Shown: positions 1-7,411, counted from the stretch's first letter. The stretch: DNA of 12,812 bases from Burkholderiales bacterium (GCA_919902965.1 CAKKSJ010000440.1:1-12812), one strand, 5' to 3'. The notes: generated from the letters alone by a model not told the origin. A program made the numbers and translations.

Positions 1-30
1 TTGGTCCGGGATGGCGGATAATCACTCCCC

Positions 31-942
31 TTACAATTTGTCGCCCGTCGCAAAAGTCCAGGTGCGGGTGATGACGAGAATGTCAGTGTCGCGTTTGATA
101 TTGGCAGGAAAATCGGCATAGGGCGAGGCCATATTCACGATGCGCTCGGCAGCGCGGTCGAGAATCTGATGCCCGGAGGAACGTCGCACTTCGACCGCGT
201 CCAGGCTGCCGTCCGACTTGATCGACACGGTAAGCACCAGGCTGCCATAGACCTTGCCGCGCGCGCTGTCCGGATAGTTCAGGTTTCCGATACGTTCTAC
301 CTTGATGCGCCAGTCCTCTACGTACTGGGCGAAGCGGAATTCCTGCGCACGCGAGCCTATGAATTTCTTTCGCGGCCGCTGGTTGTATTCCTCGATCTGC
401 CGCGAGATTTGCGCTTCCATGCGCGCGATCGCGAGTGCATTGGCGGCGAGTTCCTGGCCAGATACCCGAGGCTGCGGCGTCTGCGCTGCGGAAGCCGCTT
501 TCGGTTTCTCGGTGGCGGCGACCTGTTTCGCAGCTTCGAGCTGGGTCATCATCTTCAGTTGTTGTGCTTCCAATTGCTCCACTCGCTGCGCCGCGCGCCT
601 TGCATCGGCGCCCGGTTTCGCTTCTTTCAGTACCGGCAGCGGCGTCTTGGCGCGCCGTTTCTCATCGGTATTTCCGCCGCCGTCCAGATTGGCCTGCGCC
701 AGCACATTGGCCTTCACCGGCTTCGCACGCGTCTTGCTATTGACCAGCACCACTTCAAGTGATGGGGAAACGAATTTGTCGAGAATGATATCGGGCAGCT
801 TGAAATGAATAGACAGTACGAGCGCATGCAGCAAAACCGACAGTCCCAGCGCCAGGCTGAGGCTGCGTGAGGACGGCTCCATGCCGGCCATGAATTCGGG
901 CCAGCGCAGGTGTATGGAGTCGATCGGGTATACGCTATTCAA
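31..942 (-). CDS. TonB-family energy transducer (TonB C-terminal domain protein)
   Basis: A 303-residue inner-membrane protein expected to pass proton-motive force from an ExbB/ExbD-like motor to an outer-membrane partner. Seen: one N-terminal membrane segment at about residues 27-47 (a cytoplasm-in signal anchor), a charged, Ala/Gln/Glu-rich probable coiled coil at about 110-185, and a C-terminal TonB-type domain at about 207-297 containing LNYPDSARGK, a DGS turn and a final ITRTWTF strand. The usual Pro-rich EP/KP spacer is nearly absent, so the middle looks more like TolA. The start is TTG at 940-942, chosen because GAGG lies 5 bases upstream; ATG codons at residues 18 and 21 have no ribosome site. 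The gene follows the RNase II gene on the same strand after a 191-base gap. No exbB/exbD is present, so the partner is unknown. Twitching-related TonB3 of Pseudomonas is a remembered possible analogue, not a proven one. Confidence 0.85.
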   Translation of the reverse strand: MNSVYPIDSIHLRWPEFMAGMEPSSRSLSLALGLSVLLHALVLSIHFKLPDIILDKFVSPSLEVVLVNSKTRAKPVKANVLAQANLDGGGNTDEKRRAKTPLPVLKEAKPGADARRAAQRVEQLEAQQLKMMTQLEAAKQVAATEKPKAASAAQTPQPRVSGQELAANALAIARMEAQISRQIEEYNQRPRKKFIGSRAQEFRFAQYVEDWRIKVERIGNLNYPDSARGKVYGSLVLTVSIKSDGSLDAVEVRRSSGHQILDRAAERIVNMASPYADFPANIKRDTDILVITRTWTFATGDKL

Positions 943-1133
943 TCAGACCTCAAAAACTCTTGAAATCAACATATTCTATGCTTTTGCAGAGAATTCAGCT
1001 TAACTATTTTGTCGGCTCCGCCCGTAGCGGCGGTGAGCGCGGCCGCAGCCCGCCCGCGGCGGACGCTGGCTCAGCCCGCGGTAGGCATCGGCCAGGCCTA
1101 TTATGGTCGAGCTCATGGCGCAATCGTGGTCCT

Positions 1134-2978
1134 TTAACTTTCGGCGGGACCCTTGTATCGGGCTTTGACCGCGTTATCGATCAGATCTATCCCCTCGATT
1201 TCAAGCAGTACCCGGCTGCCCATCTCAAGATCCGGCAGCGAGGGTACGCGAACGTAAAGCGGGATACCCTCGAACTTGACCAAATTGTCGCGCAGCACCT
1301 GGGCCTTGCAAAGCGTCACCTGCTCCTGCAACAGCCAGCGCAGGCACCAGTAATGTTCCATTTTGCTCTGGAACTGGTCGTAGACTGCAAAGGTCAACTC
1401 GAATTCACGCATAGCCGCAAGCAAATCCGCGGAATTTTTGCCGAATGGCGGCGCGCTGCCCGCGAGGCAGGCGAGCAACTGCCACTGGTTCAGCAGATCG
1501 ATGTAGCGGCGCAGCGGTGAACTCGCCCAAATGTAATGCGATACCCCCAAACCTTGATGCGGAGAGGCCACGGTCGTCATGCGTACCTTGCCGTTGGATT
1601 GGGTGCGGTAGACGGCCGGTACGCCGCGGTCGGCGAGCAGTCTGCCCCAGTTGTTGTTGGCGCTGATCATCAACTCGGCCACCAGTTTGTCCAGTGGCGC
1701 CCCGCGCCGGCGTTCGACGATGCTGACGCGCTCGTTTTCGACATAAAAGCTGTAGTCGACGCGGTCCTGCTGTATTGCCGGTTTGCCGCGGGCTGCCTCC
1801 AGCTCGAGCGCAAGCCGCCACAGGAAGAACAGTTCGGCCTCGAACGGCAGTTCGCCGCGTTCCTCCCCGGCGAGGAAAGCCGCGTCCAATGCCTGAACCT
1901 GATGATGGCGCAGGTTGGCGGCAATGCTGATGCGCTCGACACGGGTTTCCTGCCCCTCCACCAGGTGCGACAGCGGATTAATGTCCAGGTACAGCGACAC
2001 CGCCGGGCAGACGCGCCCCTCGGCAAGTGTATAGCGTTCGATCACCTGCTGCGGCAGCATGGTGATTTTCTGCCCCGGAATATAGGCGGTCGAAAGGCGT
2101 GCGCGCGCGATCTTGTCCAGCGCGGATCCGGGCGCAAAGCCCAGCGCCGGGGCCGCGATGTGGATGCCTACGCGATAGCGCCCATTGGCAAGCCGAGTCA
2201 GGGAAAAAGCGTCGTCAATTTCGGTGGTGCTGGCGTCGTCGAGGCTGAATGCCGCGACCGTTGCCAGAGGCAATTGCGGCGGATCATCTGCGACAATGCT
2301 GTCGAACACCGCAGCATCGCGCGGGAAATTCTCGAACAAAAACGCCCCCAGATGGTAGTCGTGGCTGGAAGGCAGCGCGCCGGCGCGCTCGAACAGTTTT
2401 GCGGCCGACAGGCCGCTCCTTTCACAGGCCATTTCCAGCGCTTTGGTCTCGACGCGATTGCGATCAGGCTGGTACAGGAGCTGCGGCAATATCGACTGCA
2501 GTGCTTCGGGCACGACGCCGCGCTGCAACTCGTCCGCCCAGGAGCGGATTTGCTCCTCCTGCATCCGCTTTCGTTCCACGCTCGCAAGCGCCGCTTTGAG
2601 CGTATCGGCGGGTGCCGCACGAAAACGCCCTTTGCCCTTGCGGTAGAAGTACATAGGCGCTGATTGCAGCTTGACCAGAATGGCCGCCGCCTCCAGCGCG
2701 TTGGGCGCATGGCCGCAATAGTCGCGCGCCAGCTCGGCGAACCCAAACTCGTCGGCGTCGCAACATTGCCACAGGAAATCGGTGTCGATCTCGGTCGCCA
2801 GCGCCTCGGCTTTACCCATCAGTTCTGCCAGCGGCGGCGCTTCGAAGCGCAGCAGCACGCTCGCAGCCTTGATTTTGCTGCGCTTGCCGTGCGCAGCCTC
2901 CACCTGCAGCGAGGTGTCGGTTTCGGCGAGCACGGCGCCGACCTTGAAGGAACTGGTCTCTTCGTACAGCACATTCAT
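1134..2978 (-). CDS. RNase II-family 3'-5' exoribonuclease (RNB domain)
   Basis: A 614-residue RNB-domain exoribonuclease that should degrade RNA processively from the 3' end in the cytoplasm. Seen: the metal-binding motif at residues 247-256 (DDASTTEIDD), matching E. coli RNase II D201/D207/D209/D210 except that Glu253 replaces D207; the ELMISANN segment near 435; and the substrate-Arg motif SSPLRRYIDL at 486-495. The first 200 residues do not look like two cold-shock domains. They contain a probable helical/winged-helix region (about 85-130), as I recall for cyanobacterial and Deinococcus-type enzymes, where the TTEIDD variant is also common. The C-terminal S1-like part is short (about 555-610). 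The ATG at 2976-2978 has no clear Shine-Dalgarno sequence, but no in-frame ATG, GTG or TTG lies upstream. It is transcribed toward the TonB gene and divergently from the HMG-CoA lyase gene. The family call is secure; rnb versus another paralogue name is not. Confidence 0.93.
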   Translation of the reverse strand: MNVLYEETSSFKVGAVLAETDTSLQVEAAHGKRSKIKAASVLLRFEAPPLAELMGKAEALATEIDTDFLWQCCDADEFGFAELARDYCGHAPNALEAAAILVKLQSAPMYFYRKGKGRFRAAPADTLKAALASVERKRMQEEQIRSWADELQRGVVPEALQSILPQLLYQPDRNRVETKALEMACERSGLSAAKLFERAGALPSSHDYHLGAFLFENFPRDAAVFDSIVADDPPQLPLATVAAFSLDDASTTEIDDAFSLTRLANGRYRVGIHIAAPALGFAPGSALDKIARARLSTAYIPGQKITMLPQQVIERYTLAEGRVCPAVSLYLDINPLSHLVEGQETRVERISIAANLRHHQVQALDAAFLAGEERGELPFEAELFFLWRLALELEAARGKPAIQQDRVDYSFYVENERVSIVERRRGAPLDKLVAELMISANNNWGRLLADRGVPAVYRTQSNGKVRMTTVASPHQGLGVSHYIWASSPLRRYIDLLNQWQLLACLAGSAPPFGKNSADLLAAMREFELTFAVYDQFQSKMEHYWCLRWLLQEQVTLCKAQVLRDNLVKFEGIPLYVRVPSLPDLEMGSRVLLEIEGIDLIDNAVKARYKGPAES

Positions 2979-3091
2979 GGGATGAGAGCCGAAGGAATAA
3001 GATTGATCGGGCGCTGCCGCCGCGTCCGTCTCGCGGCGCGTCGCACGCGATCGCCGTGCCGCGGCCGTTTTTCCTGGCGCAACGCGGTGAA

Positions 3092-3097
3092 ATTATA
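3092..3097 (-). promoter_or_regulatory. Candidate -10 box of the RNase II gene
   Basis: Read on the minus strand this is a perfect TATAAT, lying 114 bases before the RNase start codon. No recognisable -35 hexamer sits 16-19 bases further upstream (the expected place reads CGCGGC), and there is no TG extension, so activity might need an activator. The predicted leader of about 107 bases is GC-rich and contains the small stem CGCGT/ACGCG. Confidence 0.45.
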
Positions 3098-3122
3098 CGC
3101 TAGCCGCAAGCATCGCCGCGCA

Positions 3123-3150
3123 GCATGCGCCCCCGGGTCGATGCGCATGC
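3123..3150. repeat. Perfect 8-bp inverted repeat, operator-like
   Basis: GCATGCGC at 3123-3130 is the exact reverse complement of GCGCATGC at 3143-3150, with 12 bases between the arms. The arm centres are 20 bp apart, about two helical turns, as expected for a dimeric regulator. It sits between the outward-facing -10 boxes of the RNase gene (3092-3097) and the HMG-CoA lyase gene (3199-3204). Which protein, if any, binds it cannot be told from sequence. Confidence 0.45.
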
Positions 3151-3195
3151 CAGCCGCATCTGCACCAGGGCCGCGCGGGTGGACTTTGGAATACT

Positions 3196-3204
3196 TGGTA
3201 AAAT
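3196..3204 (+). promoter_or_regulatory. Candidate extended -10 promoter of the HMG-CoA lyase gene
   Basis: TGGTAAAAT is a TGn extension followed by TAAAAT, one mismatch from TATAAT. It lies 50 bases before the lyase ATG. No convincing -35 box is present at the usual distance, which is tolerated by extended -10 promoters. The inverted repeat at 3123-3150 lies 46 bases upstream, a possible activator position. Confidence 0.4.
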
Positions 3205-3253
3205 CAGGCCGGGCAAGGCAGAGACCAAAGAACCGCCACCAAAAAGGATACGC

Positions 3254-4195
3254 ATGGACGCAGTCGAGGTGAGCATTACCGAGGTGGGCCTGCGCGATGG
3301 GCTGCAGAATACCAAGAGTTTCATGCCGACGGCGGCGAAAAACGCCTGGGTCAGCGCGGAAGCGGCCGCAGGTGTGCGCCAGATCGAAGTCAGCTCCTTC
3401 GTTCCGGCAAAGCTTATTCCGCAGTTCATCGATGCCGCGGAAGTGCTGGCGCACGCAAATGCCATCCCCGGATTGACGGCGGTGGTGCTGGTGCCGAACC
3501 TGAGGGGATGCGAACGCGCGCTTGCCGCCGGTGCGCGCCGCGTTACTGTCCCTGTCTCGGTGTCTGAGGCGCACAGCTTGAGCAATGTGCGCAAGACCAC
3601 GGCTGAGGCCGTCGAAGACTTCGGGCGCATGGGCGCATTGGTGCGCTCACACGCGCAGGCCCATAGAGCTCAGTTGGTGGGCGCCTGCTCGACCGCATTC
3701 GGCTGCTCCCTGCAGGGCCTGGTGGCGGAAGACGATGTGGTGCGTGTTGCAGTCGCATTGCGCGAGGCCGGGGCAGATGCCATCAGCCTGGCCGACACCG
3801 TCGGCTACGCCAACCCGGAACAGGTGAAGCGCTTGTTCCGCAAAGTGCGCGCCGCCATAGGCGAAGATTTTCACATTGAAGCGCATTTCCACAATACGCG
3901 CGGCCTCGGGCTCGCCAATGCGCTGGCCGCCTTCGAGGCGGGCGTACGCAGTTTCGACAGCACGCTGGGTGGTCTGGGCGGCTGCCCGTTTGCGCCGGGC
4001 GCCTCAGGTAACGTAGTCACCGAAGATCTGGTATTCATGTTTGAGTCCATGGGCGTCAGGACCGGCATTGATATCGATAAGCTGATCGCAGTTCGAAATA
4101 CGGTATTCACGGCACTGCCCGACGCCGAACTCTACGGCCATATATCGAAGGCCGGGCTGCCCAAGGGGTTTCAGCCGCTCTCGCGCGCGGCTTAA
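3254..4195 (+). CDS. mvaB: Hydroxymethylglutaryl-CoA lyase
   Basis: A 313-residue DRE-TIM metallolyase expected to split (S)-3-hydroxy-3-methylglutaryl-CoA into acetyl-CoA and acetoacetate, the last step of leucine breakdown. Seen: EVGLRDGLQN at 10-19 with Arg14 and metal ligand Asp15, EVSSFVP at 45-51, HFHNTRG at 211-217 with metal ligands His211 and His213, and the family signature GLGGCPFAPGASGN at 240-253 with catalytic Cys244 and ligand Asn253. Spacing from the metal His pair to Cys and Asn equals that of the human enzyme (H233, H235, C266, N275). The ATG at 3254 was chosen because AAGGA lies 8 bases upstream and the protein then begins just before the first barrel strand; an in-frame upstream start at 3125 only adds low-complexity residues. 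No other leucine or isovaleryl-CoA genes are in the window. It is the only plus-strand gene among minus-strand neighbours and runs convergently into the YqiA-type gene. Confidence 0.93.
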   Translation: MDAVEVSITEVGLRDGLQNTKSFMPTAAKNAWVSAEAAAGVRQIEVSSFVPAKLIPQFIDAAEVLAHANAIPGLTAVVLVPNLRGCERALAAGARRVTVPVSVSEAHSLSNVRKTTAEAVEDFGRMGALVRSHAQAHRAQLVGACSTAFGCSLQGLVAEDDVVRVAVALREAGADAISLADTVGYANPEQVKRLFRKVRAAIGEDFHIEAHFHNTRGLGLANALAAFEAGVRSFDSTLGGLGGCPFAPGASGNVVTEDLVFMFESMGVRTGIDIDKLIAVRNTVFTALPDAELYGHISKAGLPKGFQPLSRAA

Positions 4196-4233
4196 CAGGT
4201 CCGCAATCCCGGCTACCGGCAGGCCTGCTTCGT

Positions 4234-4806
4234 CTAGGCTCGCGCCAGGCCCGCGTAGTCCAGGATCAGCGGAATATGTTCGGGAAATGATTTAAGGCTA
4301 TGGTCGCCGCCAGCGATGACGAGCTGGCGGGCACCCGCGTATTTGTTCACCGCCAGGCGATAGTCGAGCACCTCGTCCCCGGTCTCGGCCAGCAGCAGGT
4401 AGCGCTGCGCACGGACGCTGGGCAAGTAGAGTTCTTCCCACTGGCGCAGATGCTCTTCGGTGAGTTCATAGAGCTGCTCGGTGTAGAGGTTGCGCTGTAC
4501 GCCCAGATAGGCGCGCAGATCCTCGTGCGGATACACCGCCGGGTTGATCAGAACCGCGCGAAGCTCGTGATGTTCGGCAAGATAAGTGGCGTAGTAGCCG
4601 CCCAGCGAACTGCCGACCAAAGTAACGGATTCGTGCGGGTGTCGCGCAATCTCCTGCTCGATGATGTCGATGGCGCGCCTGCCCGAAATAGGCAGCGCCG
4701 GGCAGCAGTATTGATTCCCCAGTCCGCACTCATACATATGGTGCTTCAGCAGCTGCGCTTTATGCGAACCGGGCGAACTGTTGAAGCCGTGCAGATAGAT
4801 CAGCAT
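4234..4806 (-). CDS. YqiA-type alpha/beta hydrolase (probable esterase)
   Basis: A 190-residue small alpha/beta hydrolase of the YqiA/UPF0227 kind, typical in length. E. coli YqiA hydrolyses short esters and acyl-CoA in vitro; the physiological substrate is unknown. Seen: the opening strand and oxyanion region LIYLHGFNSSP at 2-12, nucleophile elbow GSSLG at 65-69 with Ser67, an acid in TGDEVLDY at 142-149 (Asp144), and GGDHSLKSF at 166-174 with His169, giving a complete triad. No signal peptide, so cytoplasmic. The ATG (4804-4806) overlaps the end of mpl as ATGCTGA, which points to translational coupling and a shared transcript. It has no independent promoter that I can see. It ends 38 bases from the convergent HMG-CoA lyase stop, with no clear terminator between them. 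Confidence 0.87.
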   Translation of the reverse strand: MLIYLHGFNSSPGSHKAQLLKHHMYECGLGNQYCCPALPISGRRAIDIIEQEIARHPHESVTLVGSSLGGYYATYLAEHHELRAVLINPAVYPHEDLRAYLGVQRNLYTEQLYELTEEHLRQWEELYLPSVRAQRYLLLAETGDEVLDYRLAVNKYAGARQLVIAGGDHSLKSFPEHIPLILDYAGLARA

Positions 4807-6161
4807 TTCAAGGCGACCGTGGCACTCAGCCGATCGAGCAGTTTCTGGTGTATGCCGCCGAAACCGCCGTTGGACATGACCAGAACCTGGTCCCCCGGCG
4901 CGGCTGCGGCAACAACAGCGGCAACCAGGGTATCCAAATCCTGGTGGCAGACTGCCTTGGCGCCCAGCGGCGCGAGTGCAGCGGCTGGATCCCAGCCCAG
5001 CTTCGCGCTGTAGCAGTACACCAGATCGGCCTCGGCAAAGCTGCCGGGGAGGGCGTCTTTCATCACGCCAAGTTTCATGGTGTTGGAGCGCGGCTCCAGC
5101 ACGGCCAGAATGCGCGCCTTGCCGACCTTGCGCCGCAGCCCGGCCACAGTAGTGGCGATCGCCGTGGGATGGTGGGCAAAGTCATCGTAGACTGCCACGC
5201 CGGCCGCGATGCCGCACAGTTCCATGCGGCGCTTAACGTTTTCGAACCGCCCCAGCGCAGCGCAGGCGGTGCCGGGATCAACGCCGGCGTGCCGGGCGGC
5301 AGCAATCGCAGCCAGAGCGTTGGAACGGTTGTGTTCGCCGATCAGGCTCCAGTGCACCCTCCCCTGTTCGTTTCCAGCGAGGCTGACGCTGAAAGCTTCG
5401 GCATCCAGGGCTCGCGCTTCCCAGCCCTTGCCGTTAGCAAAGTGCTCTATGGGGGTCCAGCAGCCCCGGGCTAGGACCCGCGCCAGAGCGCTATCGGCAG
5501 CGTTCGCTACAATTAATCCCGACCTCGGGATTGCTCGAACGAAGTGATGAAATTGCTGCTCGATCGCCGCAAGATCGGAGAATATGTCAGCATGATCGTA
5601 CTCTAGGTTGTTAAAGATCGCGGTTTTTGCGCGATAGTGCAAAAACTTGGAGCGCTTGTCGAAGAAGGCCGTGTCGTATTCGTCCGCTTCGATGACAAAG
5701 AAGCGCGAATCGGTCAGGCGCGCCGATATGCCGAAGTTTTGCGGGACGCCTCCTATCAGAAAGCCAGGGTTCATGCCGGCCGCCTCCAGTATCCACGCGA
5801 GCATGGCGGAGGTGGTCGTTTTACCATGGGTACCGGCGACTGCGAGCACCCACTTCGATGGCAGGATATTCTCGGCCAGCCATTGTGGACCCGAAATATA
5901 GGGCTCGCCGCGGTCAAGCACTTCCTCCATCAGCGGGTTTCCACGCGTGACCACATTGCCAACCACCCACAAGTCGGGTGCCAGGCCGATTTGCCCGGCG
6001 TCATAGCCCTCGATCAAATCTATGCCCTGGGCCAAGAGCTGGCTGCTCATGGGTGGATAGACGTTGGCGTCGCAGCCGGTAACTTTGTGGCCCGCCTGAC
6101 GCGCGATCGTGGCAAGGCCGCCCATGAAAGTGCCGCAGATGCCGAGAATATGGATGTGCAT
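4800..6161 (-). CDS. mpl: UDP-N-acetylmuramate:L-alanyl-gamma-D-glutamyl-meso-diaminopimelate ligase
   Basis: A 453-residue Mur-ligase family enzyme that attaches recovered tripeptide to UDP-MurNAc using ATP, recycling cell-wall peptide in the cytoplasm. Seen: an N-terminal nucleotide-sugar binding fold beginning HIHILGICGTFMGG, the ATP P-loop GTHGKTTT at 110-117, EADEYDTAFFDKRSKF at 158-173, the central-domain segment GEHNRSN at 275-281, YDDFAHHP at 325-332, EPRSNT at 356-361 and the C-terminal MSNGGFGGIHQK at 429-440. ICGTFMGG and DEYDTAFFDKR separate Mpl from MurC, whose loop and substrate segments differ, and the length fits Mpl. ATG at 6159-6161 is the first credible start; the ribosome site before it is weak. 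It leads the mpl-yqiA pair and is divergent from the gene at 6341. Confidence 0.95.
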   Translation of the reverse strand: MHIHILGICGTFMGGLATIARQAGHKVTGCDANVYPPMSSQLLAQGIDLIEGYDAGQIGLAPDLWVVGNVVTRGNPLMEEVLDRGEPYISGPQWLAENILPSKWVLAVAGTHGKTTTSAMLAWILEAAGMNPGFLIGGVPQNFGISARLTDSRFFVIEADEYDTAFFDKRSKFLHYRAKTAIFNNLEYDHADIFSDLAAIEQQFHHFVRAIPRSGLIVANAADSALARVLARGCWTPIEHFANGKGWEARALDAEAFSVSLAGNEQGRVHWSLIGEHNRSNALAAIAAARHAGVDPGTACAALGRFENVKRRMELCGIAAGVAVYDDFAHHPTAIATTVAGLRRKVGKARILAVLEPRSNTMKLGVMKDALPGSFAEADLVYCYSAKLGWDPAAALAPLGAKAVCHQDLDTLVAAVVAAAAPGDQVLVMSNGGFGGIHQKLLDRLSATVALKC

Positions 6162-6283
6162 GAGCCGAATGCTTGCTCGCTAGTTCGAACTGTTGTGGTG
6201 GCGCAGCAGCAGCAATTCTGCCCAACGGAGCAGACTCGCAAGCTCGCGGCCTCGGTATGACGCCGTCCCGGAGTTTACCGTAT

Positions 6284-6311
6284 TTCGTTCGCCGCCCCGC
6301 TGCGCTATTAT
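6284..6311 (+). promoter_or_regulatory. Weak candidate promoter for the 6341 gene
   Basis: TATTAT at 6306-6311 (one mismatch to TATAAT) is preceded at a 16-base distance by TTCGTT, a poor -35 box. It lies 29 bases before the ATG at 6341. Offered because it is the best match in the 179-base divergent region, not because it is strong. Confidence 0.25.
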
Positions 6312-6340
6312 TTCCGTGTGCCTACGCGCGGAGTGCTGCG

Positions 6341-6952
6341 ATGCCCAAGGAACAAAAGTTCAAGCAACACCATATGCGCGCGCGTATCGCGGCGGTGGCC
6401 GCGCGCATCATTGCTGAAGACGGTATCGAGGACTACGCCGCGGCCAAACGCAAGGCGGCCCGCCAACTGGGCGCCGGCGACACTCAATCCCTGCCCAATA
6501 ACGACGAGATCGAGGCAGAGTTGCGCGTGTACCAGTCGCTCTACCAGGGCAAGGAGCAGCGCGAACGCGTACGCTACCTGCGCAGCCAGGCGCTGGCGGC
6601 AATGGAGCAGCTTGCCGATTTCAAGCCTTACCTGACCGGGCCGGTACTCAAGGGCACCGCCGGACGCTACGCCGACATCGATCTGCAGGTTTACGCCGAC
6701 AGCGGCAAGGAACTGGAGATATTTCTGCTTAACCGCAACATCCCTTACCAAACCTCTGAATCGCGTCATTACAGTGGAAACCAGGAACGGGCAGTCAGCG
6801 TGCTGTCTATGGACTGGGAGGGCACGCAGGTACGATTGGCCGTCTACTGGCCCGGGGATGAGCACCGCAGCGTCAAGACCTCCCCCCTGGGCCGGCCTCT
6901 GGAGCGCGCTGGTCTGGAGGCTGTGCGGACGCTGGTCGCGAGTGGAGATTAA
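6341..6952 (+). CDS. Conserved protein of unknown function with nucleotidyltransferase-like motif
   Basis: A 203-residue protein I cannot name by function. The first 70 residues are basic and helical (MPKEQKFKQHH..., AEDGIEDYAAAKRKAARQLG), followed by LPNNDEIEAEL at 51-61. From about 95 the stretch GPVLKGTAGRYADIDL at 100-115 resembles the GS/GT...DxD strand-turn motif of the nucleotidyltransferase fold, with Asp112 and Asp114 in the metal-ligand places; EIFLLNRNIPY at 126-136 follows as a further strand. I recall similar uncharacterised proteins in betaproteobacteria, close to mpl. The ATG at 6341 was chosen because GGAG lies 7 bases upstream; in-frame starts from 6173 add an unrelated leader. 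There is no signal peptide or membrane segment, so it is likely cytoplasmic. It stands alone, divergent from mpl, with a long gap after it. Whether it transfers nucleotides is inference. Confidence 0.8.
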   Translation: MPKEQKFKQHHMRARIAAVAARIIAEDGIEDYAAAKRKAARQLGAGDTQSLPNNDEIEAELRVYQSLYQGKEQRERVRYLRSQALAAMEQLADFKPYLTGPVLKGTAGRYADIDLQVYADSGKELEIFLLNRNIPYQTSESRHYSGNQERAVSVLSMDWEGTQVRLAVYWPGDEHRSVKTSPLGRPLERAGLEAVRTLVASGD

Positions 6953-7382
6953 GCGGCTGCAGACCGACAGTCTCCTCAGGGCGCCAGCGGGCGTCGGCTA
7001 GTATCTTGATTACACGGCCCGAACATCGTCGGTAAAAGCAGCGCCTGTTATGCTTGGCCGCTCTCAACGGCTGTACACAAAGCTTGTCTTTATCTATGGC
7101 TAATATGTCACCATTTCCTGCGATAATGTATCTAAAGGACGTGAAACGCAGGCGGTCTTGATATCGGCCGCAGGCTGTTAGTCGATAAGGCGGAGTTCCT
7201 GGCCAAAATCAAGGATTCTTGCCAGGCAGGTTGGGCATTCGCCGTGTACGCCGGGCACAGAGTGAACCGGGGGGCTCGCCTAGGCACACGCTGGCGCTTT
7301 GACGGAAGTGGCATTGGATGCCGAGCTCGCGCGGCTGAATCCGAGGCGAACAAGGAGAAATCTGCAGGTATCGGGAACTTCT
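6953..7382. other. Gene-free stretch before aroQ
   Basis: Between the unknown gene and the aroQ promoter I find no credible gene, tRNA or known RNA. Short open frames exist on both strands (for example plus 7244-7432 and minus 7132-7398), but none has a ribosome site or a recognisable protein. Part of it (about 7080-7140) is clearly more AT-rich than its surroundings. A weak GC stem (GCGCC/GGCGT) occurs near 6990 without a T-run. It may be a decayed gene, an undetected RNA, or plain spacer. Confidence 0.5.
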
Positions 7383-7411
7383 TTGAAAAACTGGACATTT
7401 TGGGCTATTGT
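7383..7411 (+). promoter_or_regulatory. Sigma70-type promoter of the aroQ-accBC operon
   Basis: TTGAAA at 7383-7388 (5 of 6 to TTGACA), a 17-base spacer, then TATTGT at 7406-7411 (4 of 6 to TATAAT). This is the best -35/-10 pair I found. Transcription would begin near 7418, only about 10 bases before the first aroQ ATG at 7429. Confidence 0.55.

Noticed and set aside
1..30. Start of the next minus-strand gene after the TonB gene
   Set aside because: A GTG follows GGGGA directly, too close for a ribosome site, and only 30 bases are visible, so no gene can be supported.
1000..1116. 38-codon minus-strand frame between the RNase II and TonB genes
   Set aside because: Begins with ATG but the nearest Shine-Dalgarno-like AAGGA is about 13 bases away, and the Arg-rich product resembles GC-rich spacer translation.
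1536..2663. Plus-strand open frame (375 codons) opposite the RNase II gene
   Set aside because: Antisense shadow of a clear RNB-domain gene; no family motif and no ribosome site.
3125..3253. N-terminal extension of the HMG-CoA lyase
   Set aside because: The in-frame start at 3125 lies upstream of the candidate promoter and inside the inverted repeat; ATG 3254 has a good ribosome site and the family N terminus.
4196..4233. Possible bidirectional terminator between the convergent HMG-CoA lyase and YqiA-type genes
   Set aside because: Only the short palindrome GCAGGCCTGC is present, with no loop and no T-run on either side.
7080..7160. Short plus-strand frame with AAAGGA before GTG near 7140
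   Set aside because: The GTG at 7141 sits only a base after the AAAGGA and the frame stops after six codons; the longer in-frame stretch has no ribosome site.
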